A stretch of DNA of 64,000 nucleotides from the NCBI GenBank assembly GCA_937625935.1, contig OW569362.1, positions 186,001-250,000 of the forward strand, read 5' to 3'. The DNA is from Tetramitus jugosus. Taxonomy: Eukaryota > Heterolobosea > Eutetramitea > Acrasida > Vahlkampfiidae. Position 1 is the stretch's first letter; every line of letters starts with the position of its first letter. The notes under the pieces were generated by a model. It was not told the DNA's origin. It did not search any database and was given only the letters and a program-made list of their open reading frames with translations. A program made the position numbers and the translations under genes. Positions 11,353 to 22,042 of this stretch are shown here, one piece after another.

Positions 11353-12651
11353 ATGTCCCAACGAATCTCTGGGCACTCACCCAGCACACCAACGACCACG
11401 ATCGACCCTACACCAACCCAGTCGTCATCCCAAGACTCCACATCTCCCTCTTCGTCTTTCACACTTGTTCTGCCAACTGCACAAACTCCCACCACTGGTG
11501 CAACTCAAACTGTTTCAATGGAGGAGAGATATAGAGCAAGTATTGTGTTGGCTGCCGTAGGAGATGCAATTGGTTACAACAATGGCTCCTACGAGTTCAA
11601 CACGGACACACAAACTATTCATTCTCATGTTCAGTCTACCTATGGCGGTGTTCCGAACATTCAGATCAGAGGATGGCGAGTAAGTGATGATACTGTGATG
11701 CACTTGGCTACCATGAGAGCATTGGTGAGTTCTTTGTCTCAACAACAACAACTTCAGAGTATAGCCAATGATGATGAGGCAACAACGATCCATCGCATCA
11801 TGACTCACATGGCACAAGAGTACATTGATTGTTGGGATGACATGGGTGGTAGAGCACCTGGTGCCACTTGTGGTTCAGGTGTGCGATACTTGCAGCGCGC
11901 AGGTACAAATCAATGGCACACGGTTCCATTCTCTTCGTTTGGAGGTGGTTGTGGTGCGTCAATGAGAGCACAGGCCATTGGCCTTCAGTTCCATGGGGAG
12001 CAGTGGAGAGACATGTTGGTTGCCATCGGTATTGAATCTGGTCGATTAACCCACAATCATCCCACAGGATTCATGGGCAGTATGGTGTCTGCCGCGTTCA
12101 CAGCATTTGCAATTGAAGGCATACCTGTGAATCAATGGGGCTACCATCTGATGAATGATCTCATCCCGAGAGCCATGAGATATTTGCAGAGGGCCAACGG
12201 TGGTAGAGACTGGACTGAAAATCGATCTGCCATCAAAAACTTTATCAATGCATGGCAAAAGATGTTAGAGGCAAGAGGATTGACCGAATTGAACAACTCT
12301 GGTCCTAGATTCCCTGATCCTTATGGCATTGATGAGAGAGATGAGTTTTATCATCAATTTGCATTCCGGGGTTGGCCTGGAGCATCTGGTGATGATTCAG
12401 TCATCATTGCATATGATGCACTGTTGGGTGCAGGTAACAATTGGGAGGAGTTGATGTTGAGAGGTGCACTCCATGGTGGTGACAGTGATTCCACGGGAAC
12501 AATTGCTGCTGCGTGGTTTGGTGCTCTGTACGGATTCCATGGAGTTTCCGCCTCCAACTACGAACAGATTGAAAAGAGAGAAGAGCTAGACCAATTGTCA
12601 AAGCAAATCTACCAATCCTACTACCGCGAAGATGACCACACTTCCGATTAG
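11353..12651 (+). CDS. ADPRH: ADP-ribosylarginine hydrolase (ARH1 type)
   Basis: An intronless 432-residue ADP-ribosylglycohydrolase. The catalytic residues of the family are present: the GDAIGYNNG opening near residue 65, the metal-binding SDDTVMHLATMRAL, the GGRAPGATCGSG and GGGCGASMRAQAIGL loops, and the distal GGDSDSTGTIAAAWFGALYG. SDDTVMH and the overall layout fit ARH1, which removes ADP-ribose from arginine using two Mg ions, rather than ARH3. The first 55 residues are Ser/Thr/Pro-rich and not part of the fold. The second Met, at 11518, would give a compact enzyme starting at MEERYRASIVL, but the ATG at 11353 sits in a good ACCACCATG context. The enzyme would reverse mono-ADP-ribosylation in the cytosol. 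Confidence 0.9.
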   Translation: MSQRISGHSPSTPTTTIDPTPTQSSSQDSTSPSSSFTLVLPTAQTPTTGATQTVSMEERYRASIVLAAVGDAIGYNNGSYEFNTDTQTIHSHVQSTYGGVPNIQIRGWRVSDDTVMHLATMRALVSSLSQQQQLQSIANDDEATTIHRIMTHMAQEYIDCWDDMGGRAPGATCGSGVRYLQRAGTNQWHTVPFSSFGGGCGASMRAQAIGLQFHGEQWRDMLVAIGIESGRLTHNHPTGFMGSMVSAAFTAFAIEGIPVNQWGYHLMNDLIPRAMRYLQRANGGRDWTENRSAIKNFINAWQKMLEARGLTELNNSGPRFPDPYGIDERDEFYHQFAFRGWPGASGDDSVIIAYDALLGAGNNWEELMLRGALHGGDSDSTGTIAAAWFGALYGFHGVSASNYEQIEKREELDQLSKQIYQSYYREDDHTSD

Positions 12652-12777
12652 TTGGTATCATCATTCACACATGCATACTTGTATTCAACCTTGATCTTCC
12701 AGTCATTCAGAATCGGATTGTGAACCGCGAGGTCAACTTTGTTATCTCTCTAAAAATAAAAAGGGACCAACTTTTTC

Positions 12778-14135
12778 ATGCAAGTTTGTTTTTGCGAACA
12801 ACAAGTCACTTCTCAACACCAACAACAACAACAATATTCGCAAATCAACACTCATCATAGCACACTACTGGCTGATCCTTTCGAGACAACAACAAATCAA
12901 AGCAACATGACATCTCAGACGTCATCATCATCAACAACAGTAGCACCTACAACAACAACAACAACAACAACAACAACTGTCAATGCAAACCCAACAACAA
13001 CAACAAACTCTACTCAACAACAACAACAACAACAACAACAATGGCTCTTCCAAAAATTTGTAACCAAGGGCAATGACAGCACCATTGGCTTCATGTTTTG
13101 TGGTGGTGTCAGTGGTACAGTCTCCCGAACAGTTGCTGCACCGTTCGAGCGACTCAAGATTCTGTTTCAAGTGCAAGACGTTGGCTATCACACATCGGCC
13201 AGTCATGGCGTGACTGCAAGTGATGCACTCATGGGAACAAGGTACAATGGTATCGTATCTGGACTGGTGAGAATCTATAGAGATGACGGGTTCTGGGGAT
13301 TTTTCGTTGGTAATGGAACGAATTGTGTTCGTGTCATACCCTACACGGCTGCTCAATTTGTGAGCTATGAAAAATTTAAGGTGTGGATGGTTCAGAGATC
13401 GAGAGATGGTAAAACTCTGAGCACAGTCGATCGATTGATATGTGGTGGATTGGCTGGTATGACCAGTGTGTTGGTTTCTTATCCATTGGATGTTGTTCGA
13501 TGCAGATTGAGTGCTCAGAATGATGCTACGACAAAGGTTTATTCCGGTATTTGGAATTGTTTAAAGTTGACATATCAACAGGAAGGTACTCGAGGTCTCT
13601 ACAGAGGCCTCATACCGACACTGTTGGGTATTGCGCCCTATGTTGCCATCAATTTTACTACTTATGAATATTTGAAAACAACAACGATAAAATACAAGCA
13701 GACGAGCGATTTAGGAGTGATCACTAAATTGGGATTGGGAGCAATGAGCGGAACATTTGCACAGACAAGTATGTTTTATGATTTGTGTTTTGATTTCAAA
13801 TGATGAATCTTGAAGTTTCTTTGATTATTGGTATGTTTGTTCGAACAAGCACTCACAATATCCATTCTCTTTGACGATTGAATTTTGAAGTTACATATCC
13901 ATTGGATGTTGTGAGACGTAGGATGCAGATGCAAGGTGTTGGAGGAAGACCTGTCGAATACACATCAATCATGGAAGGATTTAGGAGAGTATATGTGAAG
14001 TATGGGTTTAAAGGATTCTACAAGGGATTGATACCAAATTATATGAAGGTTGTGCCTGTTGTTTCCATCAATTTTGTCGTTTACGAGTATATGAAGAAGC
14101 TACTCGGTCTGGCTAGAGCAGGAGGTGAAGTCTAA
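12778..14135 (+). CDS. Mitochondrial carrier family protein (SLC25), two exons
   Basis: Exons 12778..13768 and 13891..14135 join across a 122-nt intron (GTATGT donor). The join gives AQTITYPLDVVRRRMQ and completes the third carrier repeat. The 411-residue product has the three signature repeats: PFERLK, PLDVVR and PLDVVR, each preceding a conserved Gly-rich matrix helix such as GFFVGNGTNCVRVIPY and GLYRGLIPTLLGIAPY. The general pattern resembles the CoA / ATP-Mg carrier group (SLC25A16, A42, A24) without the EF hands of A24; the substrate cannot be read with confidence. Before the carrier core lie about 80 residues of Thr and Gln runs encoded by CAA/ACA triplets. A start at the Met at 12907 would shorten this. 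It is an inner mitochondrial membrane transporter. Confidence 0.88.
12949..13041. repeat. CAA/ACA triplet microsatellite in carrier gene
   Basis: Two nearly pure CAA-phase tracts (about 12949..12977 and 13015..13041) encode a poly-Thr run and then a poly-Gln run just before the carrier core. This is a coding microsatellite that may vary in length. Confidence 0.8.
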
Positions 14136-14160
14136 GCGTATTCTAATAACAAAAAGGCTT

Positions 14161-15459
14161 TTATTTTGTATTTGTCTTTTGCTGTTTAGCCGTCCGTTGT
14201 ATAGCATGTCTTTCCGCGCCTAGTTCCACTTGCTCAAACTTTTTCTTCTCATTCATCAGCCTATCTTGACCCAATAGTTGTTGTTCGCGCAAACGTTCGG
14301 ATGATTCCTTGGCAAGCCTCCTCATCTCTTTCCGTTTCTTCTCACGTTCTTTCTCAAGTTTTTCTTGTGTAATGAGAGCCTTCTCATTCATAAGTGTATT
14401 CGCTACAAGTTTTGAAGACGCTTCTAGTTTCTTCTTTTCCAATCTCCTGTTTATCCTGTCTGCTTTGGCTAAATTTCTAAATTCAGCTATTTTCCTAGCT
14501 TTTTGAAGGAGTTCTAACTCCCTTTCTTTCTTTTGTTCAATAATCTCCTTGTTTTTTGCTTCCCTCTCCTCCTCTTTTCTCTTTTTCATATAGTTTAATC
14601 GTTCTTGAAGTTCAAGAAATGACATTTCCGTAAGTAATCCGTGAGAAGGTACTTCTGTGGGATCAAACAGTTTGATATCGACAGATGGGACAGTTTCCAT
14701 TGCTCTTATTTGCAATATCAGTTCCTCTTTCCTTTGTCTCTCTATTTCAATTCTCTCGGCAACGAGAGTTTCATTTTGTATCCTCTCTTCTCTTAATTTC
14801 CCAGCATTCTCGGCCTTCTTTTGAGAATAATTCTTTTTCGCTTTATCAACATTCTCGACAAGTGATTTAGATTGTTCTTTTGCTTTCTTCTCCATCAATA
14901 CCTTCTCATTCTTTCTCTCTTTCTCAACAACAAGAAGCTCTTTCTCTGTTTTCTGTTTATATTTATGAACTATTTCTTCATTTCTTTTCTGTTGTTCTTT
15001 CCTTGCCTTTCTCGCTCGAAGATCTGTGTCTCGTATATCTTGTTTAACTTTCTCAATCTGAACTATCCTCTCCCTGTCTTCTTTTTCTTTCACTTGCTCA
15101 AAATACTTTTGATTCTCTGACGCATCTCTCAATTCCATTTCGTATCGATTTAACAATGCAGCCTCCTGTTCCTGCTTCCTTCGATACAGAGCTTCTTCTC
15201 TCAGTATAGTTGCAGCTGTTAGTTTCACATCTGCAGGTTTATTGAGAAGCTTTTGAACGAGCTTGATATCTTTCGATCTAACTTTCTTCCGTTCCAGTTC
15301 TTCTTCAGCTTCCCTTTGTTCTCTCTCGATTTTAGCTTTGAATTCAACTTCCGATAACTCCTTTCTCTTTTGTATTGATTGGAACGGAATTGATACGTTC
15401 GCCATCATTTTCTTCTTGTTTCCCTCGATTGTAGTCTGAGCATTTGGTTCTCGAAGCAT
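14161..15459 (-). CDS. CFAP99-like coiled-coil protein
   Basis: A 432-residue protein made almost wholly of charged helix rich in Glu, Lys and Arg, as in axonemal coiled coils. Near residue 270 the coil is broken by IKLFDPTEVPSHGLLTEMSF followed by LELQERLNYMKKR. A Pro-Thr-Glu...HGLL.EMS.LEL.ERL block of this kind is, to my recollection, the hallmark of cilia- and flagella-associated protein 99. The protein begins near the coil and may lack the N-terminal globular region of longer CFAP99 proteins. The annotated start is the ATG at 15459. The gene is head-to-head with the DHHC gene, 71 bp between ATGs, and tail-to-tail with the carrier gene. It is probably a flagellar protein; a generic coiled coil is the alternative. 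Confidence 0.55.
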   Translation of the reverse strand: MLREPNAQTTIEGNKKKMMANVSIPFQSIQKRKELSEVEFKAKIEREQREAEEELERKKVRSKDIKLVQKLLNKPADVKLTAATILREEALYRRKQEQEAALLNRYEMELRDASENQKYFEQVKEKEDRERIVQIEKVKQDIRDTDLRARKARKEQQKRNEEIVHKYKQKTEKELLVVEKERKNEKVLMEKKAKEQSKSLVENVDKAKKNYSQKKAENAGKLREERIQNETLVAERIEIERQRKEELILQIRAMETVPSVDIKLFDPTEVPSHGLLTEMSFLELQERLNYMKKRKEEEREAKNKEIIEQKKERELELLQKARKIAEFRNLAKADRINRRLEKKKLEASSKLVANTLMNEKALITQEKLEKEREKKRKEMRRLAKESSERLREQQLLGQDRLMNEKKKFEQVELGAERHAIQRTAKQQKTNTK

Positions 15460-15530
15460 CACTTCCGTTACACCGACAAGGAAAAATCTTCCCGATACTC
15501 TCTACGGGAAAAGACACTCAAAAGAAGTCA

Positions 15531-17068
15531 ATGTGCTTAGCTTCATCCAGTTTTGGATTAGCAAGACGAACAGAGAGGAGAGATTGTAGTTTACAATGGC
15601 CACTTGATCCCTTTCAATTACTTGCATGTCTTGGAATCTTCTTCGTCTACATCGAGTTCCCTATTTTTACTGCCACGATAGTGCATATCCACGCAATTGC
15701 ACCTCTATGCTTAGTAAGTATCGGAGATTTTGAATCAATCATGACATACTTCCAAGTTAACCCTTTCCAGATATATTTAGGGATGGCAGTGATTAATTTT
15801 GTCACACTGGCTTTACTAGCTCTTAAAAACTCCATCGATCCTCAGGTATTGAAAACTGAAAACCTGAGACCTGAAGAAAAACTATCCATTGATGTAACTC
15901 AGTTTCTATTTTGTAGTCATTGTAATTCCCATGTGTATGTTCGTCGAGAAGATAGGATTGGTCACAAACTGGCATAAATCTAACTTCAACATTTTGTTTT
16001 ACTACAGAGACAGAACCAGTAAACACTGTAAACTTTGTAACAAATGTGTCCCGAATTTTGATCATCATTGCAGATGGCTAAATGTGTGTATCGGGAAAGG
16101 CAATTATCGTGCCTTCTTCGTTTTTCTGCACAACTTGTACTGGACATTGGTGTATAGTGTTCTTGTGAAACTCTATTTAGTAATAGACTGCATCGTTGAG
16201 AAAACAGTATTTGATTCAAGAGGTATGATTTCCTGTTACTTGTATGCAACTGACAAAATCTAAATTCAGTATCAGTGAGGGCAGTGTTTGCATTTTCTAA
16301 ATGGTACGCTCATCTCCCGATACTCATTGTGTTTGGGATTGTCTTAGTTTTAGGGATTCTGGCGTTATCTCAGCTCTACTTCCTTCATATCCGATTGAGT
16401 ATGTCATCTGTACAATTGATACACTGTGTTACACTTCTCTAAACCTTGTCCTTCTATCAGAATTTATGAATATGACCACCTATCAATACGTTCTTCATCA
16501 GAGGAAGAAAATTGAAGAAAACAAAACCAAACCAAAGATCGGATTCTGTGTCAGCCAGAATAAGATTGTTGACTATCAGCCAGGAGACAATCAGTTAGAG
16601 AGTGAAGAAAACGAGCCTCATAAGAAGCAGCAGTACTCCTTCAAGATTAATATCTCCTCTCTGAACGGTAATACTCCAGATTGCTCAAAGGAAAGGACAT
16701 CCTCAGATGAACAAAGTGGATGCTATATACAAGTCACTACTGCCAGAATTTCGGCTGTAAAACGAGAACCTCCTCCGAATTTAAATTTGAGAGATGATCC
16801 AAGAGAAACCAAGTCTCAACTCTACACAAACTCGATACATGCTCAGTCGCTTGAGTCTTTCTTCTCTCACAATAACAATGCCTCAGACTCCGCAGGGGTG
16901 CGACGCTTCAATACTGAACAGTTCAAGCAAACGAGAAGAAACTCAAGCGTCCTTCAACCATCCAGCTCTTTTTCTTGTGTATCCTTTGATATTGAAGAGA
17001 CAGGTTTGGATTCCTTTGGAGTGGATCTCTCTGACGCAAGTTCGACCATCTCGGCACAAGGGGACTAA
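15531..17068 (+). CDS. DHHC palmitoyltransferase (ZDHHC1/11-like), five exons
   Basis: Five exons (15531..15713, 15771..15934, 16008..16222, 16270..16398, 16461..17068) give 432 residues. The joins restore each family block: [15 protein letters not shown] then [20 protein letters not shown] (DHHC at residues 134-137), and [20 protein letters not shown], the TTxE-like motif. Four membrane helices are present, two before and two after the cysteine-rich domain, with cytosolic tails. The enzyme attaches palmitate to protein cysteines through an acyl-enzyme on the DHHC Cys. The first intron is only 57 nt and in frame, so it could be read through; removing it aligns the loop between helices 1 and 2 with animal ZDHHC11. 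The 180-residue C-terminal tail is disordered. The start at 15531 avoids overlap with the divergent CFAP99-like gene; an in-frame ATG at 15444 is the alternative. Confidence 0.88.
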
Positions 17069-17069
17069 C

Positions 17070-17081
17070 TTGGCGCCAAAA
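17070..17081 (+). promoter_or_regulatory. E2F-like palindrome upstream of RIF1
   Basis: TTGGCGCCAAAA lies in the 43-bp gap between the DHHC stop and the RIF1 ATG. Read from the other strand it is TTTTGGCGCCAA, which matches the E2F/DP core TTTSSCGC. It is the only GC-rich element in the gap. Regulation of RIF1 by E2F here is inference. Confidence 0.4.
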
Positions 17082-17111
17082 TTTGACAGTTACATCGGAA
17101 AAAACAAAAAC

Positions 17112-20100
17112 ATGAAAGAACCAAAGCAAGTCATTGATCAGCTTTTGTCGGTTCTCGCATCCTATGACACAAATGTACAAAAGAGACAGAATTCCTATCA
17201 AGAGCTATTTGGTGTACTGAGAGAGAATGTGGAAGAAGTCAACATTGCTCATCATGTCGGACAAAATTTGTGGAAGTGCTTACAGATCCTGACAGTAGAC
17301 ATTACTAACTCTGATCAGAGTAATCCATGCCTCCAAAAGGCGTTTACGATCTTGAGCTTCTTGGTGCACAATCCTATCATTTGTCCCATGTTCTCACCAA
17401 CTCAAGTGAAACAATTCTTCTCATTACTATTTAATAAGATCAATGCCGATAAGAGGTCATGTGTTTTAGCTGTATGGTGTCTAGGTGCTCAGCAATTTCA
17501 GGCGAGTCAGCTCGCACCCTATCTGCGCCAAATATTTGAGTCATTAAACCTGGCTTTGAAGAATCCATTCCACTCCCAAAACGCTGTTTCCGAAGTTATC
17601 AAAACCCTCTCCAATTTATTCAATCGCATATCTGAGGATGACATCTTGAAATATTCAGAATATTGGATGATTGAGATTATGAAGAATGCTCTCAATCCCC
17701 AACTACCGTATGTTCTTACACTCTACTCCCGTTGTAGTTATACTTAGTATAATGTACTAAACTTTCAAAAGAGCTCATGAAAAAGCAAAACAATTTATGG
17801 ATTCTAATGCAACGATTCAAAAGTTATTACTGTTGGATGAAGAGGGAGACAAAACAAGAACAAAGCTACCCTCCTCCCTCGTCTCAAAGCTTGCTCCCAT
17901 CGCGAGTGATCTTTCAGAACATACCTCTTTTACTGTCTGGAAACTTGTATGCGCAATTGCAATCCCCTCTGATATCAGTACGAGTAATGTAAATTTACTA
18001 GCGCAACTATGGAGAAGATACTATGTTCATGATATCATTACAGCTATGGATGCCTGGAGATACATCATTCAGGGATTATCCCCAAATCTCAACAAATCTA
18101 GGATCAACTTTTTACTCAAACCCATTTCTAATATCTTCGATAAGCACTCAGAGGATGGTGCTATTGTCTCTGTCACATTTAAAGTTTGGGCATTTCTAAT
18201 GAATCAGATAGTGAAGAGTTGTAAGAATCCCTCTGAAGGGGTTGGCTTTGCCTTAAATAGTATAATTGCATCTTTTAACAAGATCAGTACTCATATCGTA
18301 CAAAATTTTGTGCATACTATCACAGACATACCTAAGGATGTGCTTGCTCAACATTGGAGAGTTCTCTCTGATCTGAATGATGACTTTGTAACACGCGCGC
18401 TCATAGAGAGAATACTTTATTTGGGTTTTGATTCCCAATTTAGTGTAAGTATTATGTTTTGATCTTATGTGTGAGTAGTATAATAACGTCTTTCTTCAGG
18501 ACTACTTGTCGGAGTGTGTGACCAAACTTCAACATAAGGATGATGAAAAGTTGTGGCTAACCATTTGCAAGGCAGTGAACAAATTGCTCTCGACCGATCC
18601 TCTGCAACTTATTCCACATACAACTCCCTCAAACTCTAAACTTAACATTCAACCACTTTGCTGCACGATAGAGCATCTACTACTTCACCCACTCAAAACA
18701 GGGGGTTCTCAGTATACAATCCAGGAAAATATTTACGTATGGAAGCAATTATTGACGAATACCGGTCGGTTATTGCGTCACTATAACTCTCCACCTATTC
18801 ACTATCCAGATAGTGAAACTACAATGAAACTTCCTATCGCACATGTAGATAACTTGCTTGACGAGCTGGCTCCGCATCTAAAGTATATGATAGCTCTCTC
18901 AGATTCTGATAATGAGATACCTAGTGAGATGATCGCGACATATCTTGGATACATACTCGATGAATTAAACAAGGAGTCTAAACTAATGATCGAAAATAGA
19001 GGAAGTGTGGCTGAATCTGTATTTTCGAATATTTACGAGATTTGGCTACTCCTCATTGAAAGAAATACATCGATAGCATTGATTGTTGACTACTGTCACA
19101 AAACTTCGAAGTGGAGTGGTTTTGCTCGGTTTTTGCAAAAAGTTGCAGTGCTTCCCCATCATACAGATCAATTTGCTCAGTTCTGGGAAATAATTCTGCA
19201 GAACTACAATTTTGACATCTTGGCAGCTGGATTTCAATCCACATCGGGTCTTATCAAAGAAAAAACTACTAAGTGGTACACTCGTGAATCGGGCACTTGG
19301 ACCATTCCCACAGATGATCAACAAAAACTTCATGCAATAATGCCATCGGTTGTGCCAAATCCTAGTCGTACTCAGTCAGCCAATGTTCAACCCAAACAAA
19401 CAAGATTCATACTGAGTGATACTTCCCCTGTACCTATATCGCCCACGACACCTTCTGACCCAAACCATGACAGCTTACTCAGTATCGATGATAGTCCCAT
19501 GGTTGATGTTGTTCCACTCTTGAACTCGCCAATGCTACTGAAATCTGCAACTAAGAAGATGTTGGGTGAAAAGAAGCGACATCTACCTGATGAACCACCA
19601 AACCGAGAGTCCACCGTAAAGAAACGGAAGTTGTCGAAATCACAATACGTAATAATTGAGGGAGAAGATTTGCAGGAGCCAAATATTTACGAACCCGATA
19701 TAGAAAAGCGGCGAGAACAACGGCTGCTATTCACCGAATTTAATCCAACCCTTCCCAGCCTTGATCCTTCAACGCCTGTAGAAAAGAGTCAGACGGGTAC
19801 AACCATCTCTCATCCGACCGAGGGCAAAGAGGAAGTGGAATCACTCTTTAGCGACCTAAACACAGGGTGCACTCCTGCAAAATCAGTACCTCCAGATTCT
19901 CCAGTTGCCTGTCTATCTGTTCTTCAACCAAAACTGCTCTTTGAGCAAGAAACTGATAACAACGAAAAGGTTGATACCACCGAAGAGAAATTAAGTCAAG
20001 CTCTGATTGAAATCGAAGTAGCTGATGTCTTGAAGACGATACGAGCAGCTAAAAGCAGATTCAAAATCTTGGAAAATGCTTCTTCAACAACCAAGGCATC

Positions 20101-20188
20101 GTTGCAAGCCAATCTCCTCAAAATTCAAAGAGAGGCATTAGATCTAGCCATTTCATGTAATCAACACATTGAAGAGTCAAATTTGTAA
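17112..20188 (+). CDS. RIF1: RIF1 homologue (replication timing factor), three exons
   Basis: Exons 17112..17707, 17772..18444 and 18500..20188 (introns 64 and 55 nt) encode 985 residues. The first 450 or so residues are a helical HEAT-like array matching the RIF1 N-terminus. Key blocks include KRSCVLAVWCLGAQQFQ followed by the LAPYLRQIFESLN helix, and the later ITAMDAWRYIIQGLSPN, FLLKPISNIF and VTFKVWAFLMNQI series, which track the order in animal RIF1. RIF1 binds chromatin and recruits PP1 to delay origin firing and guide break repair. The C-terminal half is Ser/Pro/Thr-rich and disordered, with basic clusters (TVKKRKLSKSQ). I see no textbook RVxF plus SILK pair, so PP1 docking is unproven. 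The start is the first ATG after the upstream gene stop, 43 bp away. Confidence 0.8.
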
Positions 20189-20224
20189 TAATAATTCTTC
20201 TTGACAATATTCTCTTGTGGAACT

Positions 20225-21860
20225 TTACTGTTTGAATGCTTCTTGTGGTAAGGTAGCCCTGACAGATTGGAATAAATTGAAAGCACCATTAGGATCCCAG
20301 TTAGCTGACGCTAGACATTTTAGGGAATAATCCATGTTCATTCCGGTGTGATTGGATAGAGCTTGAACAAGAGACATTTGTTGACTCGTCAACGAAGGTG
20401 TGCTAGGGGCATTCGTACTTGTAGATGCAGGTGAGCTAGGAGAAACGGTAGAAGCACCCGTAACAAATTGCTGCAAATTGAGTTCGCTCATTGGTCGAAT
20501 GTGCAATTGATCATTCAGGATAGTCAGTGGCCATCCAGCTTGTTGAGAGGCAGGTGTTGGGGGAGACAATACAAATACTCTATCATAAGATCGATTGAAT
20601 CCATTGCTCTTCGCAGCACCATGGATGGTCACAAGTAATGATATTTGAGTATTGTTTGGAATTTGAATTTGCACACAGTCGGCAACAGCAGCTGATAAAT
20701 CATGTTGTGTCTGTGGTAACAATGCAATGACTCTGGCTATACTTGCTCCTCCCTTTGCAATCAGGTTGTTAGCAGTCGAAGGACTAATACGATTCAAATT
20801 TCTTGAACTGCTCACGGAATTTGCCAAATCGTTCTTTGAGTTCTCTGGCTCTGGTTGAATGGACCATTGTCCAACTCCTACTGTAAATGTAAAGCAGGCC
20901 GTGTCGCTGTATGCTGCGGCCAAGGAGGCTCTGTTCCTATCATATGCATCAAAGAATCTATTCATGTTTGAAAAAAACGGCATTCAACCTTTGGTTAGTC
21001 TACAGTCTGCTTACACGTGCAAGAAATGACAAAAAAAACTGCGCTCTCGTGATTCCTCTCCACGCTCACTCATTCACTCACTCACACACATCAACATACT
21101 TTACCACAAATTGATTCACCATGTTTGCATAGGTCGGATCACTGAAATAGGAATTTGGATTCACAGGTGGCAAGTTTGTACTTGCGGCAGCACTGGGCAC
21201 AACAGCCATCGCAGGCAATGCAGTGTCATCCAACAGAGTCAACGTTGGTATTCTTGATTTCACCTCTTGGAACACTTGTTGATTTAAGTCGTTGTACATG
21301 GGATTGCCTCTCAGAATCATCTCTCTCAATTGAAGTGTCTTAATGTGATCCAATTCAGAGAAACTGGCCAATTGATTGTTTGCCAGTGATAGATTCTTGA
21401 GACATCGTATGTTTGACAGCATTGGTCCCACAGAAGCCAACGTTCTCAACTGGTTATTACTCAAATCAATCGTCTGTATGTTGTCACTGATCAAATGCTG
21501 AGTAAATGATTGGAAAAAGTACTTTGCTGATTTTTCATGATTCAAATCGAATCGTTGCAAAAATGAATTGATCTCAGGATCGCTCACCACACCAGACAGA
21601 GACAAAAATTTGGCGGCAGAGTTGTATCGTTTGGCGACATATTGATTGACTTGATCTTTTGGATAGCCACCTCCGCCGCCACCACCACCGCCACCAAAAC
21701 CACCACCTCCGCCGCCACCAGAGTGTCCACCACGAGAGAAACCTCCACGACCACCTCCTCTACCGCCTCTTCCACCACCTCTGCCTCTGAAATTACCACC
21801 ACCACCACCACTACTACCACTGCCACCACCACCACCTGAGAAAGCGTTATTAAACTGCAT
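20225..21860 (-). CDS. NXF1: mRNA export receptor NXF1/Mex67, RGG N-terminus, no RRM
   Basis: Exons 21860..21100 and 20957..20225 (intron 142 nt) encode 497 residues. The join gives NQFVVKFFDAYDRNR, the start of the NTF2-like domain. The order is: a Gly/RGG-rich segment (residues 8-65), leucine-rich repeats (TIDLSNNQLRTL, LKNLSLANNQLASFSELDHI, LREMILRGNP), the NTF2-like domain (about 250-400) with the diagnostic LPQTQHDLSAAV, and a C-terminal UBA-like domain (QALSNHTGMNMDYSLKCLAS..NWD) that binds FG nucleoporins. NXF1 with NXT1/p15 carries mRNA through nuclear pores. The usual RRM before the repeats is absent or unrecognisable; only about 55 residues separate RGG and LRR. The longer upstream frame starts with TTG, so the ATG at 21860 is preferred. 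Confidence 0.88.
21662..21838. repeat. Gly/Arg-coding low-complexity tract in NXF1
   Basis: CCA/CCG/CCT-rich triplet sequence encoding on the minus strand nearly uninterrupted Gly with RGG and RGR motifs. It is the most G+C-rich stretch of the window. Confidence 0.85.
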
Positions 21861-22042
21861 TTGATTGTTGTTTTTTGTTGTTCGTTTTTTTTGTTGTTGA
21901 TCTCGTTTTGTTGCGATTTTTTGTCTCTCTTGTTTTTCAAGAAGAAATGTTCTTTTTGCGCCGCCGTCGGGCAAAGTGACAATTTACTATTTACCGCGCT
22001 CTTCTCATAGCGAGTCATTTATTTATGTGTGAGAAGAAGAAT

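Noticed and set aside
12931-13356. 141-codon minus-strand frame with Cys and Leu runs
   Set aside because: Antisense of the CAA repeat and the carrier exon.
14872-15120. Apparent hydrophobic membrane protein on the plus strand
   Set aside because: Antisense of the CFAP99-like coiled coil; same artefact as above.
17777-17992. 71-codon plus-strand frame over RIF1 exon 2
   Set aside because: Different frame from the RIF1 HEAT region, which is continuous once spliced.
21584-22018. 144-codon Val-rich minus-strand frame over the NXF1 Gly tract
   Set aside because: Alternate frame of the Gly/Arg repeat; the Val runs are a by-product.
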